In this document: in pieces, positions 18,088 to 26,840 of the stretch
How the letters are laid out: each line of letters opens with the position of its first letter
How positions within the stretch are numbered: position 1 is the stretch's first letter
NCBI RefSeq assembly: GCF_003997495.1
Contig: NZ_RZRU01000022.1
Span: 44,259-108,258, forward strand
Length of the DNA stretch: 64,000 nt
Origin: Mesorhizobium sp. M7A.F.Ca.US.008.03.1.1
GTDB lineage: Bacteria > Pseudomonadota > Alphaproteobacteria > Rhizobiales > Rhizobiaceae
Direction: 5' to 3'
Made by a program: the position numbers and the translations under genes
The notes under the pieces: model-generated
What the model saw: only the letters and a program-made list of their open reading frames with translations
What the model was told of the DNA's origin: nothing
Databases searched by the model: none

Positions 18088-19261
18088 GACAGAAGCGGCA
18101 GCGATCGAGGCCGCGGCCGCCGACATCGCCGCGTCCGCGACCTTTCGCCGCCAGATCTTCTTCTGGCTGGCCGGCGCCGCGCTGCTTGCGCTTTTCCTCT
18201 ATGTTTTCAGCGCCATCCTGCTGCCCTTTGTCGCCGGCATGGTGCTTGCCTATTTCCTCGATCCCGTCGCCGACCGGCTGCAGCGGCTCGGCCTGTCGCG
18301 TTTCATGGCGACGGTGGTCATCCTCATCACCTTCCTCATCGTGCTGGTCCTGGCCTTCGTCATCCTCATTCCGGTTCTGGCCACGCAGATGGCCGATTTC
18401 GCCGGCAAATTGCCGGAATATCTGACCCGGCTGCAAAGCCTGATCACCTCGTTCGATCCGAAATGGCTGGAACAGAAGTTCGGCGTCAACGCCAATAGCT
18501 TGCGCGACGGGCTGAATTCGCTGCTGACCTCCGGCTTCGGCCTGGTCACCACCGTCTTCACCTCGCTGTGGAGTTCCGGCATGGCGCTGGTCTCGGTGGT
18601 CAGCCTGTTCGTGGTGACGCCGGTGGTCGCCTTCTACATGCTGCTCGACTGGGACCGCATGGTGGCGGTCATCGACGGCTGGGTGCCGCGCGACAACGTC
18701 GCGACCGTGCGCGCCATCGCCCGCGACATCAACACCGCGACAGCCGGCTTCGTGCGCGGCCAGGGCACGCTGTGCCTGGTGCTGGGCGCCATGTATGCCA
18801 CCGGGCTGACGCTGACGGGACTGAATTTCGGCATCCTCATCGGCCTGTTCGCCGGGCTGATTTCCTTCATCCCCTATGTCGGCTCGCTGACCGGGCTGGT
18901 GCTGGCCGTCGGCGTCGCCTTCGTCCAGTTCTGGCCGGACTGGACGATGATCGCCGCGGTCGCGGTCGTGTTCTTCATCGGCCAGTTCATCGAGGGCAAC
19001 ATCCTGCAGCCGCGGCTGGTCGGCAAGAGCGTCGGCCTGCACCCGGTATGGCTGATGTTCTCGCTGTTTGCCTTCGGCGCGCTGTTCGGCTTCGTCGGCC
19101 TGCTGATAGCCGTGCCGGCTTCTGCCGCCGTCGCCGTGCTGGTGCGGTTCGCCATAGCCCGCTATCTCGAATCGCCGCTCTACAAGGGCCGCGGCGCGGC
19201 ACCTGTGCCGCAGCTTGCGGCCGATCGCGGCGGCGGCCACCGCACGCAACCGCGTCGCTGA
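18059..19261 (+). CDS. AI-2E family (PerM-type) membrane permease
   Basis: A 400-residue polytopic membrane protein. About eight hydrophobic segments are visible, including LFLYVFSAILLPFVAGMVLAY near the N-terminus and LFGFVGLLIAVPASAAVAVLV near the C-terminus. The central NFGILIGLFAGLISFIPYVGS and EGNILQPRLVGKSVGLHP motifs are typical of the AI-2E/PerM family. Members export small molecules or exchange ions; the substrate here is unknown. It lies in a tight operon with the phosphatidyltransferase and hdaA, a gene order also known from other rhizobia. Confidence 0.9.
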   Translation: MTKAPLRTSETEAAAIEAAAADIAASATFRRQIFFWLAGAALLALFLYVFSAILLPFVAGMVLAYFLDPVADRLQRLGLSRFMATVVILITFLIVLVLAFVILIPVLATQMADFAGKLPEYLTRLQSLITSFDPKWLEQKFGVNANSLRDGLNSLLTSGFGLVTTVFTSLWSSGMALVSVVSLFVVTPVVAFYMLLDWDRMVAVIDGWVPRDNVATVRAIARDINTATAGFVRGQGTLCLVLGAMYATGLTLTGLNFGILIGLFAGLISFIPYVGSLTGLVLAVGVAFVQFWPDWTMIAAVAVVFFIGQFIEGNILQPRLVGKSVGLHPVWLMFSLFAFGALFGFVGLLIAVPASAAVAVLVRFAIARYLESPLYKGRGAAPVPQLAADRGGGHRTQPRR

Positions 19262-19262
19262 A

Positions 19263-19967
19263 GTGACTGCCCAGCCAACTGACCCGCCGCGCCAGCTGCC
19301 GCTCGATCTCGGCCATGGCACCGGCTATTCGCGTGACGACCTCGTCGTCTCCGGCACCAACAACCAGGCGGTTGCGCTGGTCGACCGCTGGCCGGACTGG
19401 CCATCGCCGGTGGTGGTGCTGGCCGGTCCCGCGGGTTCGGGCAAGACGCATCTGGCCTCGATCTGGCGCGCCCGTGCCAATGCGGTGGCGGTCGACGCCA
19501 GGCGCATCGGCGACAGCATTGCCAATCTCGGCGCACGGCCGGCGCTGATCGACGATGTCGATACCGGGACGGTTGACGAACAAGGCCTGTTCCATCTTAT
19601 CAATGCGGTGCGTGGTGCCGGCTCGCAACTGCTTTTGACGGCGCGCCGCTTTCCCTCTGCCTGGGGTGTCGGTCTGCCTGATCTCGCCTCACGGCTGAAG
19701 GCGGCCGCGACAGTCGAAATTCATGAACCCGACGATCTCCTGCTGGCAGGCGTCATCACAAAACTGTTCGCCGACCGCCAGATCGAGGTCGAACCGCATG
19801 TCGTGCAGTATCTGGTCCGCCGCATCGAGCGCTCGCTGGCGACTGCGATGCGCGTGGTGGAGCGGCTCGACCGGACCGCGCTCGAACGCAAGACGCCGAT
19901 CACCAGGGCGCTGGCAGCCGAAACCGTCAACGCCATGGATGAAGGGCAGGGCGAATTCCAGATTTAG
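19263..19967 (+). CDS. hdaA: DnaA-related replication regulator HdaA
   Basis: A 234-residue DnaA-like AAA+ protein lacking the DNA-binding domain IV. It opens with the clamp-binding type sequence PRQLPLDLGH. Walker A is AGPAGSGKTHLASIW, Walker B is ALIDDVDTG, and a sensor-II region, RRIERSLATAMRVVERLDR, follows. In alphaproteobacteria HdaA works with the sliding clamp to inactivate DnaA after replication starts. The start is GTG at 19263, one base after the previous stop. In other rhizobia ppk-ppx normally follows; here they lie 21 kb away. Confidence 0.9.
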   Translation: MTAQPTDPPRQLPLDLGHGTGYSRDDLVVSGTNNQAVALVDRWPDWPSPVVVLAGPAGSGKTHLASIWRARANAVAVDARRIGDSIANLGARPALIDDVDTGTVDEQGLFHLINAVRGAGSQLLLTARRFPSAWGVGLPDLASRLKAAATVEIHEPDDLLLAGVITKLFADRQIEVEPHVVQYLVRRIERSLATAMRVVERLDRTALERKTPITRALAAETVNAMDEGQGEFQI

Positions 19968-19981
19968 CTGAGAGGCCAGTC

Positions 19982-20263
19982 TCAGAGCCACATTCTGGCA
20001 AAGTGACGGACCGCGAGGTAGACGGCAGAGTGGACGGCGATGTAGCCGGCGGCGACCAGCACAAACATGCCGATACTGACACGCCAGGAGCGGGAGACGA
20101 CGGCGCCTGGGGCCTGCCTCGCCTGTCTGCGGCTTTCACGGTTGTTCCACATCGCCAGTGCGGCGCAGGCAATTGCCCACGTCACCATGAACGGAACGGT
20201 GATGCCGGCATAGGCAAAGTAGGCCGGTCCGAAAAGCGACACCCAGGCATCGATTCCAAGCAT
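19982..20263 (-). CDS. Small membrane protein, unknown function
   Basis: A 93-residue protein with two likely transmembrane helices (FAYAGITVPFMVTWAIACAALAMW and VSIGMFVLVAAGYIAVHSAVYLAV) separated by an Arg/Gln-rich loop. The open frame continues upstream through tRNA-Pro, so the start was placed at MLGIDAWVS (20263). It converges on hdaA with a 14-base gap. No family is recognised. Confidence 0.7.
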   Translation of the reverse strand: MLGIDAWVSLFGPAYFAYAGITVPFMVTWAIACAALAMWNNRESRRQARQAPGAVVSRSWRVSIGMFVLVAAGYIAVHSAVYLAVRHFARMWL

Positions 20264-20363
20264 CTGAACCCCTGTTTGCCGAATCGGCCCGCAGCCGCCG
20301 GAGCACGACCGGAGCCGGAGCAAGCGACCAGATGGCTGCGCCGGGCATTGGGCTGTGAGGGGA

Positions 20364-20440
<77 letters not shown>

Positions 20441-20564
20441 AACGGTCTGTTGCCTATTCATTTCGGTGGTGCATGGCAAGTGCAAAAACCTTGCCGCCAT
20501 GCGCATTGCGCAGTAATGACGGGCAAAGGGTGGCGATGCTGCCTTGCACAAGAACGAGGTGGCC

Positions 20565-20870
20565 ATGTCCGCGCGCATTTTCAGCCCAGCCAAAACCGCG
20601 ATGCAGTCCGGCAAGGCCAAGACCGGCCACTGGGTGCTGGAATTCGATCCCGAGTCGCGCAAGAAGATCGACCCGCTGATGGGCTATACGACGTCGGCAG
20701 ACATGAGAAGCCAGATCAGGCTTAGCTTCGACACGCGCGAAGAGGCGGTGGCCTACGCCGAAAAGCAAGGGCTCGCTTTCCGCGTCGAAGAGCCGAAAGA
20801 GACCAAGCGCCGCCAGATTTCCTATGCGGAGAATTTCCGCTATGACCGCAGGACGCCCTGGACGCATTGA
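20565..20870 (+). CDS. ETC complex I subunit, NDUFS4-like
   Basis: A 101-residue accessory subunit of NADH:ubiquinone oxidoreductase (18-kDa/NDUFS4 family, 'ETC_C1' domain). It is recognised by ARIFSPAKTAMQSGKAKTG, HWVLEFDPES, TSADMRSQIRLSFDTREEAVAYAEK and the C-terminal YAENFRYDRRTPWTH. GAGGTG precedes the ATG. It is typically a lone gene in alphaproteobacteria, as here, sitting between two tRNA genes. Confidence 0.93.
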   Translation: MSARIFSPAKTAMQSGKAKTGHWVLEFDPESRKKIDPLMGYTTSADMRSQIRLSFDTREEAVAYAEKQGLAFRVEEPKETKRRQISYAENFRYDRRTPWTH

Positions 20871-20916
20871 ACGCGCCCGGCGCCAAAATATCCAGCCGGC
20901 CCAAGGGCCGGCCAGC

Positions 20917-20993
20917 GGTCCCGTAGCTCAGCTGGATAGAGCACCGGCCTTCTAAGCCGATGGTCACAGGTTCGAATCCTGTCGGGATCGCCA
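20917..20993 (+). tRNA. tRNA-Arg (UCU)
   Basis: The acceptor GGTCCCG pairs with CGGGATC, including a G-U pair. The D arm is GCTCAGCTGGATAGAGC, the anticodon loop CTTCTAA contains TCT, and the T arm is ACAGGTTCGAATCCTGT. CCA is encoded. The top pair of the anticodon stem is a C-A mismatch. Confidence 0.96.
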
Positions 20994-21079
20994 AAGCTTT
21001 TCGGTCCGTTCCGGACACTTAGGCCACGGTTTATACCGGAGACATGGGCTTTCAGAGAGTGGCATCAGGCCTCGTGCGC

Positions 21080-21361
21080 TCAAAGCGCCGCCGCCAGAAG
21101 CAGCGTTACCCCCACAACTGTCGACGCATAGATCGTCGCTAGAAGCACGATCGGTCGAGGATATTCGGCGGGTGTCGCGAGGCCGGCGAAGTCGGGATTT
21201 CGAAATGTTTCGGTGCCGGGCCACGGGACGTCGGCGGCATCGGGAGCGTTGTCATTGCAAGCGCGCGCAGAAAGACGCTGGGCTATATCGGCGGCGATCA
21301 GAGGATCGTTCGCCACCAATTTCGACCAGTCCGAAACAATGCCGATTTCACGTCTGAACAT
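21080..21361 (-). CDS. Hypothetical protein with C-terminal membrane anchor
   Basis: 93 residues. The soluble N-terminal part (SDWSKLVANDPLIAADIAQRLSARA) is followed by one hydrophobic C-terminal helix (PIVLLATIYASTVVGVTLLLAAAL), giving a tail-anchored layout. GGGAGG precedes the ATG. A near-consensus EcfG promoter lies upstream at 21385-21409, so it may be a stress gene. No family is recognised. Confidence 0.65.
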   Translation of the reverse strand: MFRREIGIVSDWSKLVANDPLIAADIAQRLSARACNDNAPDAADVPWPGTETFRNPDFAGLATPAEYPRPIVLLATIYASTVVGVTLLLAAAL

Positions 21362-21384
21362 CGCGCGCCTCCCGTTTGGGATTT

Positions 21385-21409
21385 AACAGCGATATCTGAA
21401 TTACGTTCC
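21385..21409 (-). promoter_or_regulatory. EcfG-like stress promoter, one mismatch
   Basis: On the minus strand GGAAC (21409-21405) is followed after exactly 16 bases by TGTT (21388-21385), against the alphaproteobacterial consensus GGAAC-N16/17-CGTT. It points at the gene starting at 21361, with about 20 bases between the -10 and the ATG. Confidence 0.5.
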
Positions 21410-21682
21410 ACGAATAGTTTCGTGAGGCGGCCCGCTCTTGGTCACTGCGGCCCTCTGATCGATGAAAACCACGCCCGCAGCCTCCAACCCTCGACGGATG
21501 GCAGCCAGCTTGGCCGGACTCGGAATCCTTCGTCCGCTCTCAAAACTGCCAATCGTTCCTTCGCTAAGGCCGCACTTCGCGGCGAGTCGCACCTGCGACC
21601 ACTTCAGGATGGCTCGTGCAGATCTGCACTGCTGGGAGGTAAGGGGCTGGATCCCTGAGACGGTGGAGCTTCGCTTGATCAC
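21401..21682 (-). CDS. XRE-type helix-turn-helix regulator
   Basis: A 93-residue protein with a Cro/C1-type helix-turn-helix at residues 15-75 (RSARAILKWSQVRLAAKCGLSEGTIGSFESGRRIPSPAKLAAIRRGLEAAGV). The last 20 residues are polar. It starts with GTG, which overlaps the stop of the upstream gene by four bases, so the two genes are translationally coupled. Its target is unknown. It is too small to carry a ligand domain. Confidence 0.82.
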   Translation of the reverse strand: MIKRSSTVSGIQPLTSQQCRSARAILKWSQVRLAAKCGLSEGTIGSFESGRRIPSPAKLAAIRRGLEAAGVVFIDQRAAVTKSGPPHETIRGT

Positions 21683-21966
21683 ATCCTGAGACTCCTTCGC
21701 TGCGGGACATGGCTTTGCACCAGGCGCACCTTGTCCGGATCGACCGTGACCATTGTCCCGAGCGATACCGTGACCTTGTCGCCGTCGATCCGAGTAACGC
21801 CGCCGGATAATTCCATCTGCTGGCCTCTGGTCAGCCCGGTCGCCGGATCAATGACCGAATGCGGAAAGTTGTAACCGGGGATCGACACGCTGACGCGGTC
21901 TTCCGTGACGCGCTTCAGCACCGTCGCCATGACCGCCACCTCGTCGCCGACCTTTATTATTGCCAT
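21679..21966 (-). CDS. Hypothetical protein, beta-rich, coupled to XRE regulator
   Basis: 95 residues starting MAIIKVGDEVAVMATVLKR, rich in alternating hydrophobic and charged residues that suggest a small beta-barrel (VGDEVAV, RVSVSIPGYNFP, DKVTVSLGTMVTVDPDKVRLV). It overlaps the regulator gene by four bases, in an ATG-TGA/GTG arrangement. It is possibly a co-regulated partner. No family is recognised; the start was chosen because the frame further upstream is not protein-like. Confidence 0.65.
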   Translation of the reverse strand: MAIIKVGDEVAVMATVLKRVTEDRVSVSIPGYNFPHSVIDPATGLTRGQQMELSGGVTRIDGDKVTVSLGTMVTVDPDKVRLVQSHVPQRRSLRM

Positions 21967-22169
21967 GCCTCTGATTCTGGGGCGGCATCCGCCGTCGTCA
22001 AGGATTAGCCGCGCCTGATATAGCAAGTCGGCGCAATCGGCTTCTCATGCGGGGCCGCCCCAGCAGCGGCAGATACCGCAACCTGTTCAACTCTGCATGA
22101 TGATGAGGGGATTTGGCATGGCTCGGGCAGCCGCATCGCCAGCGTATTATTTCGTTACCCAGCCTTTTC

Positions 22170-22194
22170 GGAACCTTCCCGCGCACGGCGCGTT
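22170..22194 (+). promoter_or_regulatory. EcfG general-stress promoter (consensus)
   Basis: GGAAC at 22170-22174, then 16 bases, then CGTT at 22191-22194. This is a perfect match to the alphaproteobacterial general stress sigma factor consensus, 75 bases ahead of the small gene at 22271. Confidence 0.7.
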
Positions 22195-22270
22195 CGGCCC
22201 GCTGTATTCGCGGACCCTCATATAAAAGTGGACAGGCGGGAGGCAAACAAGGGTGGGGAGGAGTGTTGCC

Positions 22271-22492
22271 ATGTCGAAGCGAGAAATAGGAATATCCTCG
22301 GCCCTCGATCGGCGCATCGCCGATCTCAAGGCCAGGATGCAGGACGCCCGGATCACGGAATACGAAATGAAGACCTTTCAAAAAGTGGCTTCGGCCATGG
22401 GAGGCGACGGAGGCTCCTTGCGTCTCGATGCCGACGACCTGATCGCGGCATCCTTTGTCGTCGATGCGCTGGGTGAACCGACGCTCAACTGA
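22271..22492 (+). CDS. Small hypothetical protein under a stress promoter
   Basis: 73 residues, MSKREIGISSALDRRIADLKARM..., acidic and likely helical with no membrane segment. The ATG at 22271 is preceded by GGAGTG; an in-frame GTG lies 18 bases upstream. A consensus EcfG promoter is upstream at 22170. No family is recognised. Together with the minus-strand genes at 21080-21966 it forms a compact locus of small uncharacterised genes. Confidence 0.68.
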   Translation: MSKREIGISSALDRRIADLKARMQDARITEYEMKTFQKVASAMGGDGGSLRLDADDLIAASFVVDALGEPTLN

Positions 22493-22749
22493 CGACGGGC
22501 GGTCTGGCTTCGCGCCGTTTTGCCCTTGCTCGGCCGGCAATTGGCCCACGCCTTCAAGCTCTGAAACAGGATGGCTGCTTTCCAGCGGCCGTCTTGTTGC
22601 GTCTGCGCAAGCGTCTGTCGCAAGTCATCGACAGGTGCTGGCTGGCCTGTGGTTTGATTCCGCCGCCCGATATCGAATTGGAGGGAAAGTCTTATCAATT
22701 TGTTTGGGTTGGCGCGTCATAGTAGCGACGGCTAACGGAGTTGAACGCG

Positions 22750-23538
22750 ATGAAGCTCGATCTGTCGCCGACGAGCTGGGGCAGGGTGATCGCTGTCACG
22801 GCGGTCGGTACGGCATTCTTCATTGCCGTGGCGTTCTTCGTCGATTCCTTCAATTTTCCCTATCTTTCGCCCGAGGCCGTGTGGCGGGCGCAGATGACCG
22901 ACCTGATGCTGCCTTTGGTGCTGGGCGGCTCGTTTCTGTTTTTCCTGATGTGGAAGATTCGCCAGCTGGCCATCGCGCAGCGCGATCTCAGCGTCATCGC
23001 CGCGACCGACAGCCTGACGGCGGTGCTGAACCGTGGCGCCTTCTCGATGCTGGTCGAAGCCTATCTCGAGCAGACCCGCAAGCAGGAGCAGACCCGTTCG
23101 GGGGCGCTGCTGATCATCGACGCCGACCACTTCAAGTCGATCAATGACCGGCTGGGCCATGATTGCGGCGATCAGGCGCTCAAGCTGATAGCGCAGGCGA
23201 TCAAGGGGCAACTGCGTGGCGGCGATATCGTCGGCCGCATCGGTGGCGAAGAATTCGGCGTGTTTTTGCCCGGCGTGGATCCCTCGCAATCCTGGGTGGT
23301 TGCCGAAAGCATCCGCCGGCGTATCAGGGAGATGGAATTCTCTCCCGGCGGCAGGCCTTGTCCGCTTTCCGTCAGCATCGGCGGCACAAGCTTTACCGGC
23401 CCGATCACCTATGAGGAAATCTTCTCCGCTGCCGACAAAAGGCTTTACACGGCCAAGTCGAACGGACGCGATCAAGTCAGCTTCGATCCGGCCGGAACGT
23501 CTCCGGCGCCTGCGCCCGGGGTCGCCACCGTGCATTGA
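22750..23538 (+). CDS. Membrane-anchored diguanylate cyclase (GGDEF)
   Basis: A 262-residue enzyme making cyclic di-GMP. Two transmembrane helices lie near residues 10-30 and 50-75. The GGDEF domain follows (DSLTAVLNRGAF ... IDADHFKSINDRLGHDCGD), with the active-site loop GRIGGEEFGVFLP. It has GGEEF, so it should be catalytically competent. No RxxD inhibitory site is evident five residues before the loop. No phosphodiesterase domain is present and no sensory domain beyond the membrane part. The gene is monocistronic. Confidence 0.93.
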   Translation: MKLDLSPTSWGRVIAVTAVGTAFFIAVAFFVDSFNFPYLSPEAVWRAQMTDLMLPLVLGGSFLFFLMWKIRQLAIAQRDLSVIAATDSLTAVLNRGAFSMLVEAYLEQTRKQEQTRSGALLIIDADHFKSINDRLGHDCGDQALKLIAQAIKGQLRGGDIVGRIGGEEFGVFLPGVDPSQSWVVAESIRRRIREMEFSPGGRPCPLSVSIGGTSFTGPITYEEIFSAADKRLYTAKSNGRDQVSFDPAGTSPAPAPGVATVH

Positions 23539-23833
23539 GGGCTTAAACTTGCGGATGGCTGATCGGGAAGCTCTCAAAACCGACGCAGGCCGCTTTCTCT
23601 ACGCTTCAATGCTTACGGTCATATGCCGGGATTCCGATCTTTACGGATAGCATGCCGGCTCGATAGGCCATGGACTGCAACCGCTTACCGGTATACTCCC
23701 CCGCGTTGCCGATGTTTCGTTGTCGGCAGAAACGGTTCTCACTCCTGAGTTTCCAAGGGTTACGGCCGACGTGCGATCATGATTTTTGACGCCGGCGAAC
23801 AATGGCGGAAACGGTCAGGTAAGCACAGCTATT

Positions 23834-24796
23834 ATGATCCATTTGTTCAACGGCTTTCAGGATCCCTTCGGCGGCAGTGACCTTGAAGCTTTGGAACTGC
23901 ACCGGCTGTTGAGTGCCGACTCCGAGGTGCATCTGTGGGCAACCTCCTCCAGTGTGTCCGCCGAGTTGATGCGGAATTTCCCGATTCGCCGCGTCTCACT
24001 GTCGAAGTGGGATGTACCGAATGGGGGTACCTACGTCTTTCTCGGCTCGCATTGGCGCAACAAGATGTGGCCTTACCTGATCCCGCGGCCGCGCCGGCTG
24101 ATCTATGTCTTCAATACCTTTCACCCGAAAATCATGTCGCTGACGAGGCGCATGCCCCGCATGCTGAACTGGCCCGACGCCGAACTGGTGCTGATTTCCG
24201 ATTTTCAGAGACGGATGCTCCAAATCGATGGCACCGTGCATCCGTCTCCGATCGATATCGAACGTTTTTCACCACGGCGTCTGGATTCGGATCGTCCGTT
24301 CACCGTCGGACGCTTGAGCCGCGATGGGCCGGGCAAACATCATCCCGATGACATATCTCTCTACGAGAGATTGCTGGCCGAAGGCACAGCCTTGCGGATT
24401 CAGGGAGGGACAGGGCTCAAGGGCAGCCTCATGCCGCATCCGCAACTCGAGCTGTTCCCACCCGGCCAATTTACCGCCGAAGAGTTTCTGCAGACGCTCG
24501 ACGTGTTTTACTATCGCACCGGTTGGCATGTGGAAACCTTCGGTCGCGTCGTGTTCGAGGCGATGGCCTGCGGGTTGCCCGTGGTCTGCCATTCATATGG
24601 CGGTTATTCCGACCATATCAGGCATGGCGAAAACGGTTTCTTGTTCGAAACGACCCAGCAGGCGGCGCGGATACTGGCCGATCTCAAAGCCGATCGGGCG
24701 CTGCGGACCGCAGTGGGCCTCAAGGCACGGCAGACCGTCGAGCAGCTGTTTTCACCGCAGGCACTGCGACAGAGGCTGGATTTCTATCTGCGTTAG
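23834..24796 (+). CDS. Glycosyltransferase (GT-B, family 1/4-like)
   Basis: A 320-residue sugar transferase. The N-terminal IHLFNGFQDPFGGSDLEALEL resembles the acceptor-side Rossmann fold. The C-terminal donor-binding region has GRVVFEAMACGLPVVCHSYGGYSDHI with the EX7E-like motif, and GENGFLF. It is shorter than typical GT4 enzymes (350-400), mainly in the N-terminal half. The start was placed at MIHLFNGF. No polysaccharide cluster surrounds it, so acceptor and donor remain unknown. Confidence 0.82.
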   Translation: MIHLFNGFQDPFGGSDLEALELHRLLSADSEVHLWATSSSVSAELMRNFPIRRVSLSKWDVPNGGTYVFLGSHWRNKMWPYLIPRPRRLIYVFNTFHPKIMSLTRRMPRMLNWPDAELVLISDFQRRMLQIDGTVHPSPIDIERFSPRRLDSDRPFTVGRLSRDGPGKHHPDDISLYERLLAEGTALRIQGGTGLKGSLMPHPQLELFPPGQFTAEEFLQTLDVFYYRTGWHVETFGRVVFEAMACGLPVVCHSYGGYSDHIRHGENGFLFETTQQAARILADLKADRALRTAVGLKARQTVEQLFSPQALRQRLDFYLR

Positions 24797-24941
24797 CGGC
24801 ACGTCATCCCTTGGGCTGTGCTTGGCGCAACAACATGCCCGCTGTCATCGATCTCGACATCGCGCTAAAGCAGGCACGCAAAGCGGACCATTGGGGCTGA
24901 CAGGCAGCGGCGCGCCACAGACTGGGCAGGACTTCTTACCG

Positions 24942-26168
24942 ATGACACTGATGGGCGCGGCGGCACTGCTGATCCTGATCCTGACTTACGCCGGTGTCGC
25001 CATCGGCCGCATCCCCGGCCTGCGCCTCGACCGGGCGGGGATCGCGCTTCTCGGCGGGGCCGCGATGATCGCCATCGGCGCGCTCAGCATGGAGGATGCC
25101 TACCGGGCGATCAATTTCGACACCATTACGCTTCTGCTCGGCATGATGATCGTGGTGGCGCATCTGAAAGTGTCGGGCGCCTTTCGCGGCCTTGGCGCCG
25201 TCGCCATCGAGCACGCGCACGCGCCCTTCATGCTTTTGGTGATGGTGACGCTGCTGACCGGCGTGTTGTCCGCCTTCCTGGTCAACGACGCCATCTGCCT
25301 CGTCATGGCGCCGATCGTCGTCCACGTCACCCGAGTGATCAAGCGCAACCCGATCCCCTATCTGATCGCCACCGCCACCGCGTCGAATTGCGGCAGCGTC
25401 GCGACCATCACCGGCAATCCGCAAAACATGGTCATCGGTGCGCTGTCGGGCATTTCCTATCCGGCCTTTTCGGCAGCGCTCGCTCCGGTCGCCCTGTTCG
25501 GCCTCGTCGCGGTCGTCGTCATTATCCGTATCGTATACCGGGCTGAATTCGCCCGAACGGTCCAACTGACGCCAGAGGTCTCGCGTGGCCGCATGCACAA
25601 GGGACAGGTGCTGAAGGCGGTGGTGGTCTGCATCGGGCTGGCGATCGCCTTCTTCGCCGGCGTGCCGGTCGCCAAGGCAGCACTCATCGGCGGCGCCATC
25701 CTCTTGCTCACCCGCGCGATAAAGCCCGAACGCATCTACCGCGAGATCGACGGGCCGCTGCTGTTCATGTTCGCCGGTCTGTTCGTTGTCGTCGCCGGCG
25801 CCGAAAAGACGCTGCTTTCGCCCGACATGATCGCCTCGGCCAAGAACCTGGCTCTGGACGATGTCTGGCGGCTGTCCGGTTTCACCGCGGTGCTCTCCAA
25901 CATCATGAGCAATGTCCCGGCCGTGCTGGCGCTTCGGCCTTTCATACCCGGCCTGGAAAACCCCGAGCGCGCCTGGCTGGTCGTCGCCATGAGCTCGACG
26001 CTGGCCGGCAATTTCACGCTGCTGGGTTCGGTCGCCAATTTGATCGTCGCCGAGCAGGCACGGGCCGCCGGTACGACGCTGTCGTTCGGTGCCTTCTTCA
26101 AGGTCGGCTTGCCGTTGACGCTGATAACGCTGGCGGCCGGCACATCATGGCTGGCGTTTGGGTTCTAA
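24942..26168 (+). CDS. SLC13/ArsB-type anion transporter
   Basis: A 408-residue inner-membrane transporter of the ion-transporter superfamily (CitM/ArsB/NhaD-like), with about ten hydrophobic segments. Two re-entrant-loop regions are recognisable: FLVNDAICLVMAPIV and, later, SNIMSNVPAVLALRPF. ATASNCGSVATITGNPQNMVIG is diagnostic. The frame is open far upstream across the preceding glycosyltransferase in another phase, but ATG at 24942 is the only start giving a membrane protein N-terminus. The substrate may be a dicarboxylate, sulfate or metalloid oxyanion; no ars or cit gene is adjacent. The stop overlaps the convergent tetR gene by four bases. Confidence 0.86.
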   Translation: MTLMGAAALLILILTYAGVAIGRIPGLRLDRAGIALLGGAAMIAIGALSMEDAYRAINFDTITLLLGMMIVVAHLKVSGAFRGLGAVAIEHAHAPFMLLVMVTLLTGVLSAFLVNDAICLVMAPIVVHVTRVIKRNPIPYLIATATASNCGSVATITGNPQNMVIGALSGISYPAFSAALAPVALFGLVAVVVIIRIVYRAEFARTVQLTPEVSRGRMHKGQVLKAVVVCIGLAIAFFAGVPVAKAALIGGAILLLTRAIKPERIYREIDGPLLFMFAGLFVVVAGAEKTLLSPDMIASAKNLALDDVWRLSGFTAVLSNIMSNVPAVLALRPFIPGLENPERAWLVVAMSSTLAGNFTLLGSVANLIVAEQARAAGTTLSFGAFFKVGLPLTLITLAAGTSWLAFGF

Positions 26169-26752
26169 ACCTGACTGCCTGAAATTCGCGCCCGCACCAG
26201 CGTCGCCGCGGCGCGTCCGGCGGCCTCGATGTAATCGGGGTTGCGGTGGATCAGCATGATCGAAAAGGAGCCGTCGATCAAAAGCACGATCTCGCGTGCC
26301 AGGGTTTGCGGCTCCGCGACGCCATGGTCCGACAAGGCGCGGGCCAGCCATGTTTCGAAATTCAGCTTGTGCCGCGCACCGACCTTGACCGCCGGATGTC
26401 CGGGCATCGAGGCGAGTTCGGCGGCCGTGCGCAGGAAGCCGCATCCTTTCCATTTCGGGTGGCGAGCGGACCTCGCCAGATTGGTGAAGATCGCCTCGAC
26501 CTTGCGGTCCGCGCCGCCTTCGGCAGCATCGAACCAGCCCGCCATCCGCTTCAGATTGGGTTGGTCGCGGCCATCGAGATAGGCGGCGATCAGGTCGTCC
26601 TTGCTTTTGAAATGGTAGTAGAGCGTGCGCTTAGTGAGACCCGCTTCCTCGGCGACGGCATCGACGCTGACGCGACCGATTCCTTCCGCATAGAAGAGCC
26701 TGGTCGCGGCATCGACAATGCGTTTGCGGGTAGGACTTTGCGTGTCAGGCAT
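26165..26752 (-). CDS. TetR/AcrR family regulator
   Basis: A 195-residue repressor. The N-terminal TetR helix-turn-helix reads RKRIVDAATRLFYAEGIGRVSVDAVAEEAGLTKRTLYYHFKSKDDLIAAYL, and the C-terminal ligand domain begins after residue 65. The start MPDTQSP was chosen at 26752; a longer upstream frame is non-homologous. It diverges from the enoyl-CoA hydratase gene, with an imperfect palindrome in between, so that gene is the probable target. Confidence 0.9.
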   Translation of the reverse strand: MPDTQSPTRKRIVDAATRLFYAEGIGRVSVDAVAEEAGLTKRTLYYHFKSKDDLIAAYLDGRDQPNLKRMAGWFDAAEGGADRKVEAIFTNLARSARHPKWKGCGFLRTAAELASMPGHPAVKVGARHKLNFETWLARALSDHGVAEPQTLAREIVLLIDGSFSIMLIHRNPDYIEAAGRAAATLVRARISGSQV

Positions 26753-26761
26753 GAGCCTAGG

Positions 26762-26781
26762 TATACCGACTAGTGAATATA
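26762..26781. promoter_or_regulatory. Candidate TetR operator between tetR and enoyl-CoA hydratase
   Basis: The site TATA-CCG-ACTAGT-GAA-TATA is symmetric at the centre (ACTAGT) and at both outer arms (TATA); the inner three bases do not pair. It sits 10 bases upstream of the tetR start and 60 before the hydratase start. Confidence 0.45.
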
Positions 26782-26840
26782 CACAAGCGGAAAAGGGCCT
26801 AGTCTTCCGGTTCGTATGCATGATGAAGGAGGAACAGCTG

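Noticed and set aside
17981..19321. Minus-strand 446-codon frame opposite the permease
   Set aside because: His/Gln/Asp-rich low-complexity translation typical of antisense frames in GC-rich DNA.
24838..24900. Twenty-residue open frame between the glycosyltransferase and anion transporter
   Set aside because: Too short, with no ribosome-binding site or conserved feature.
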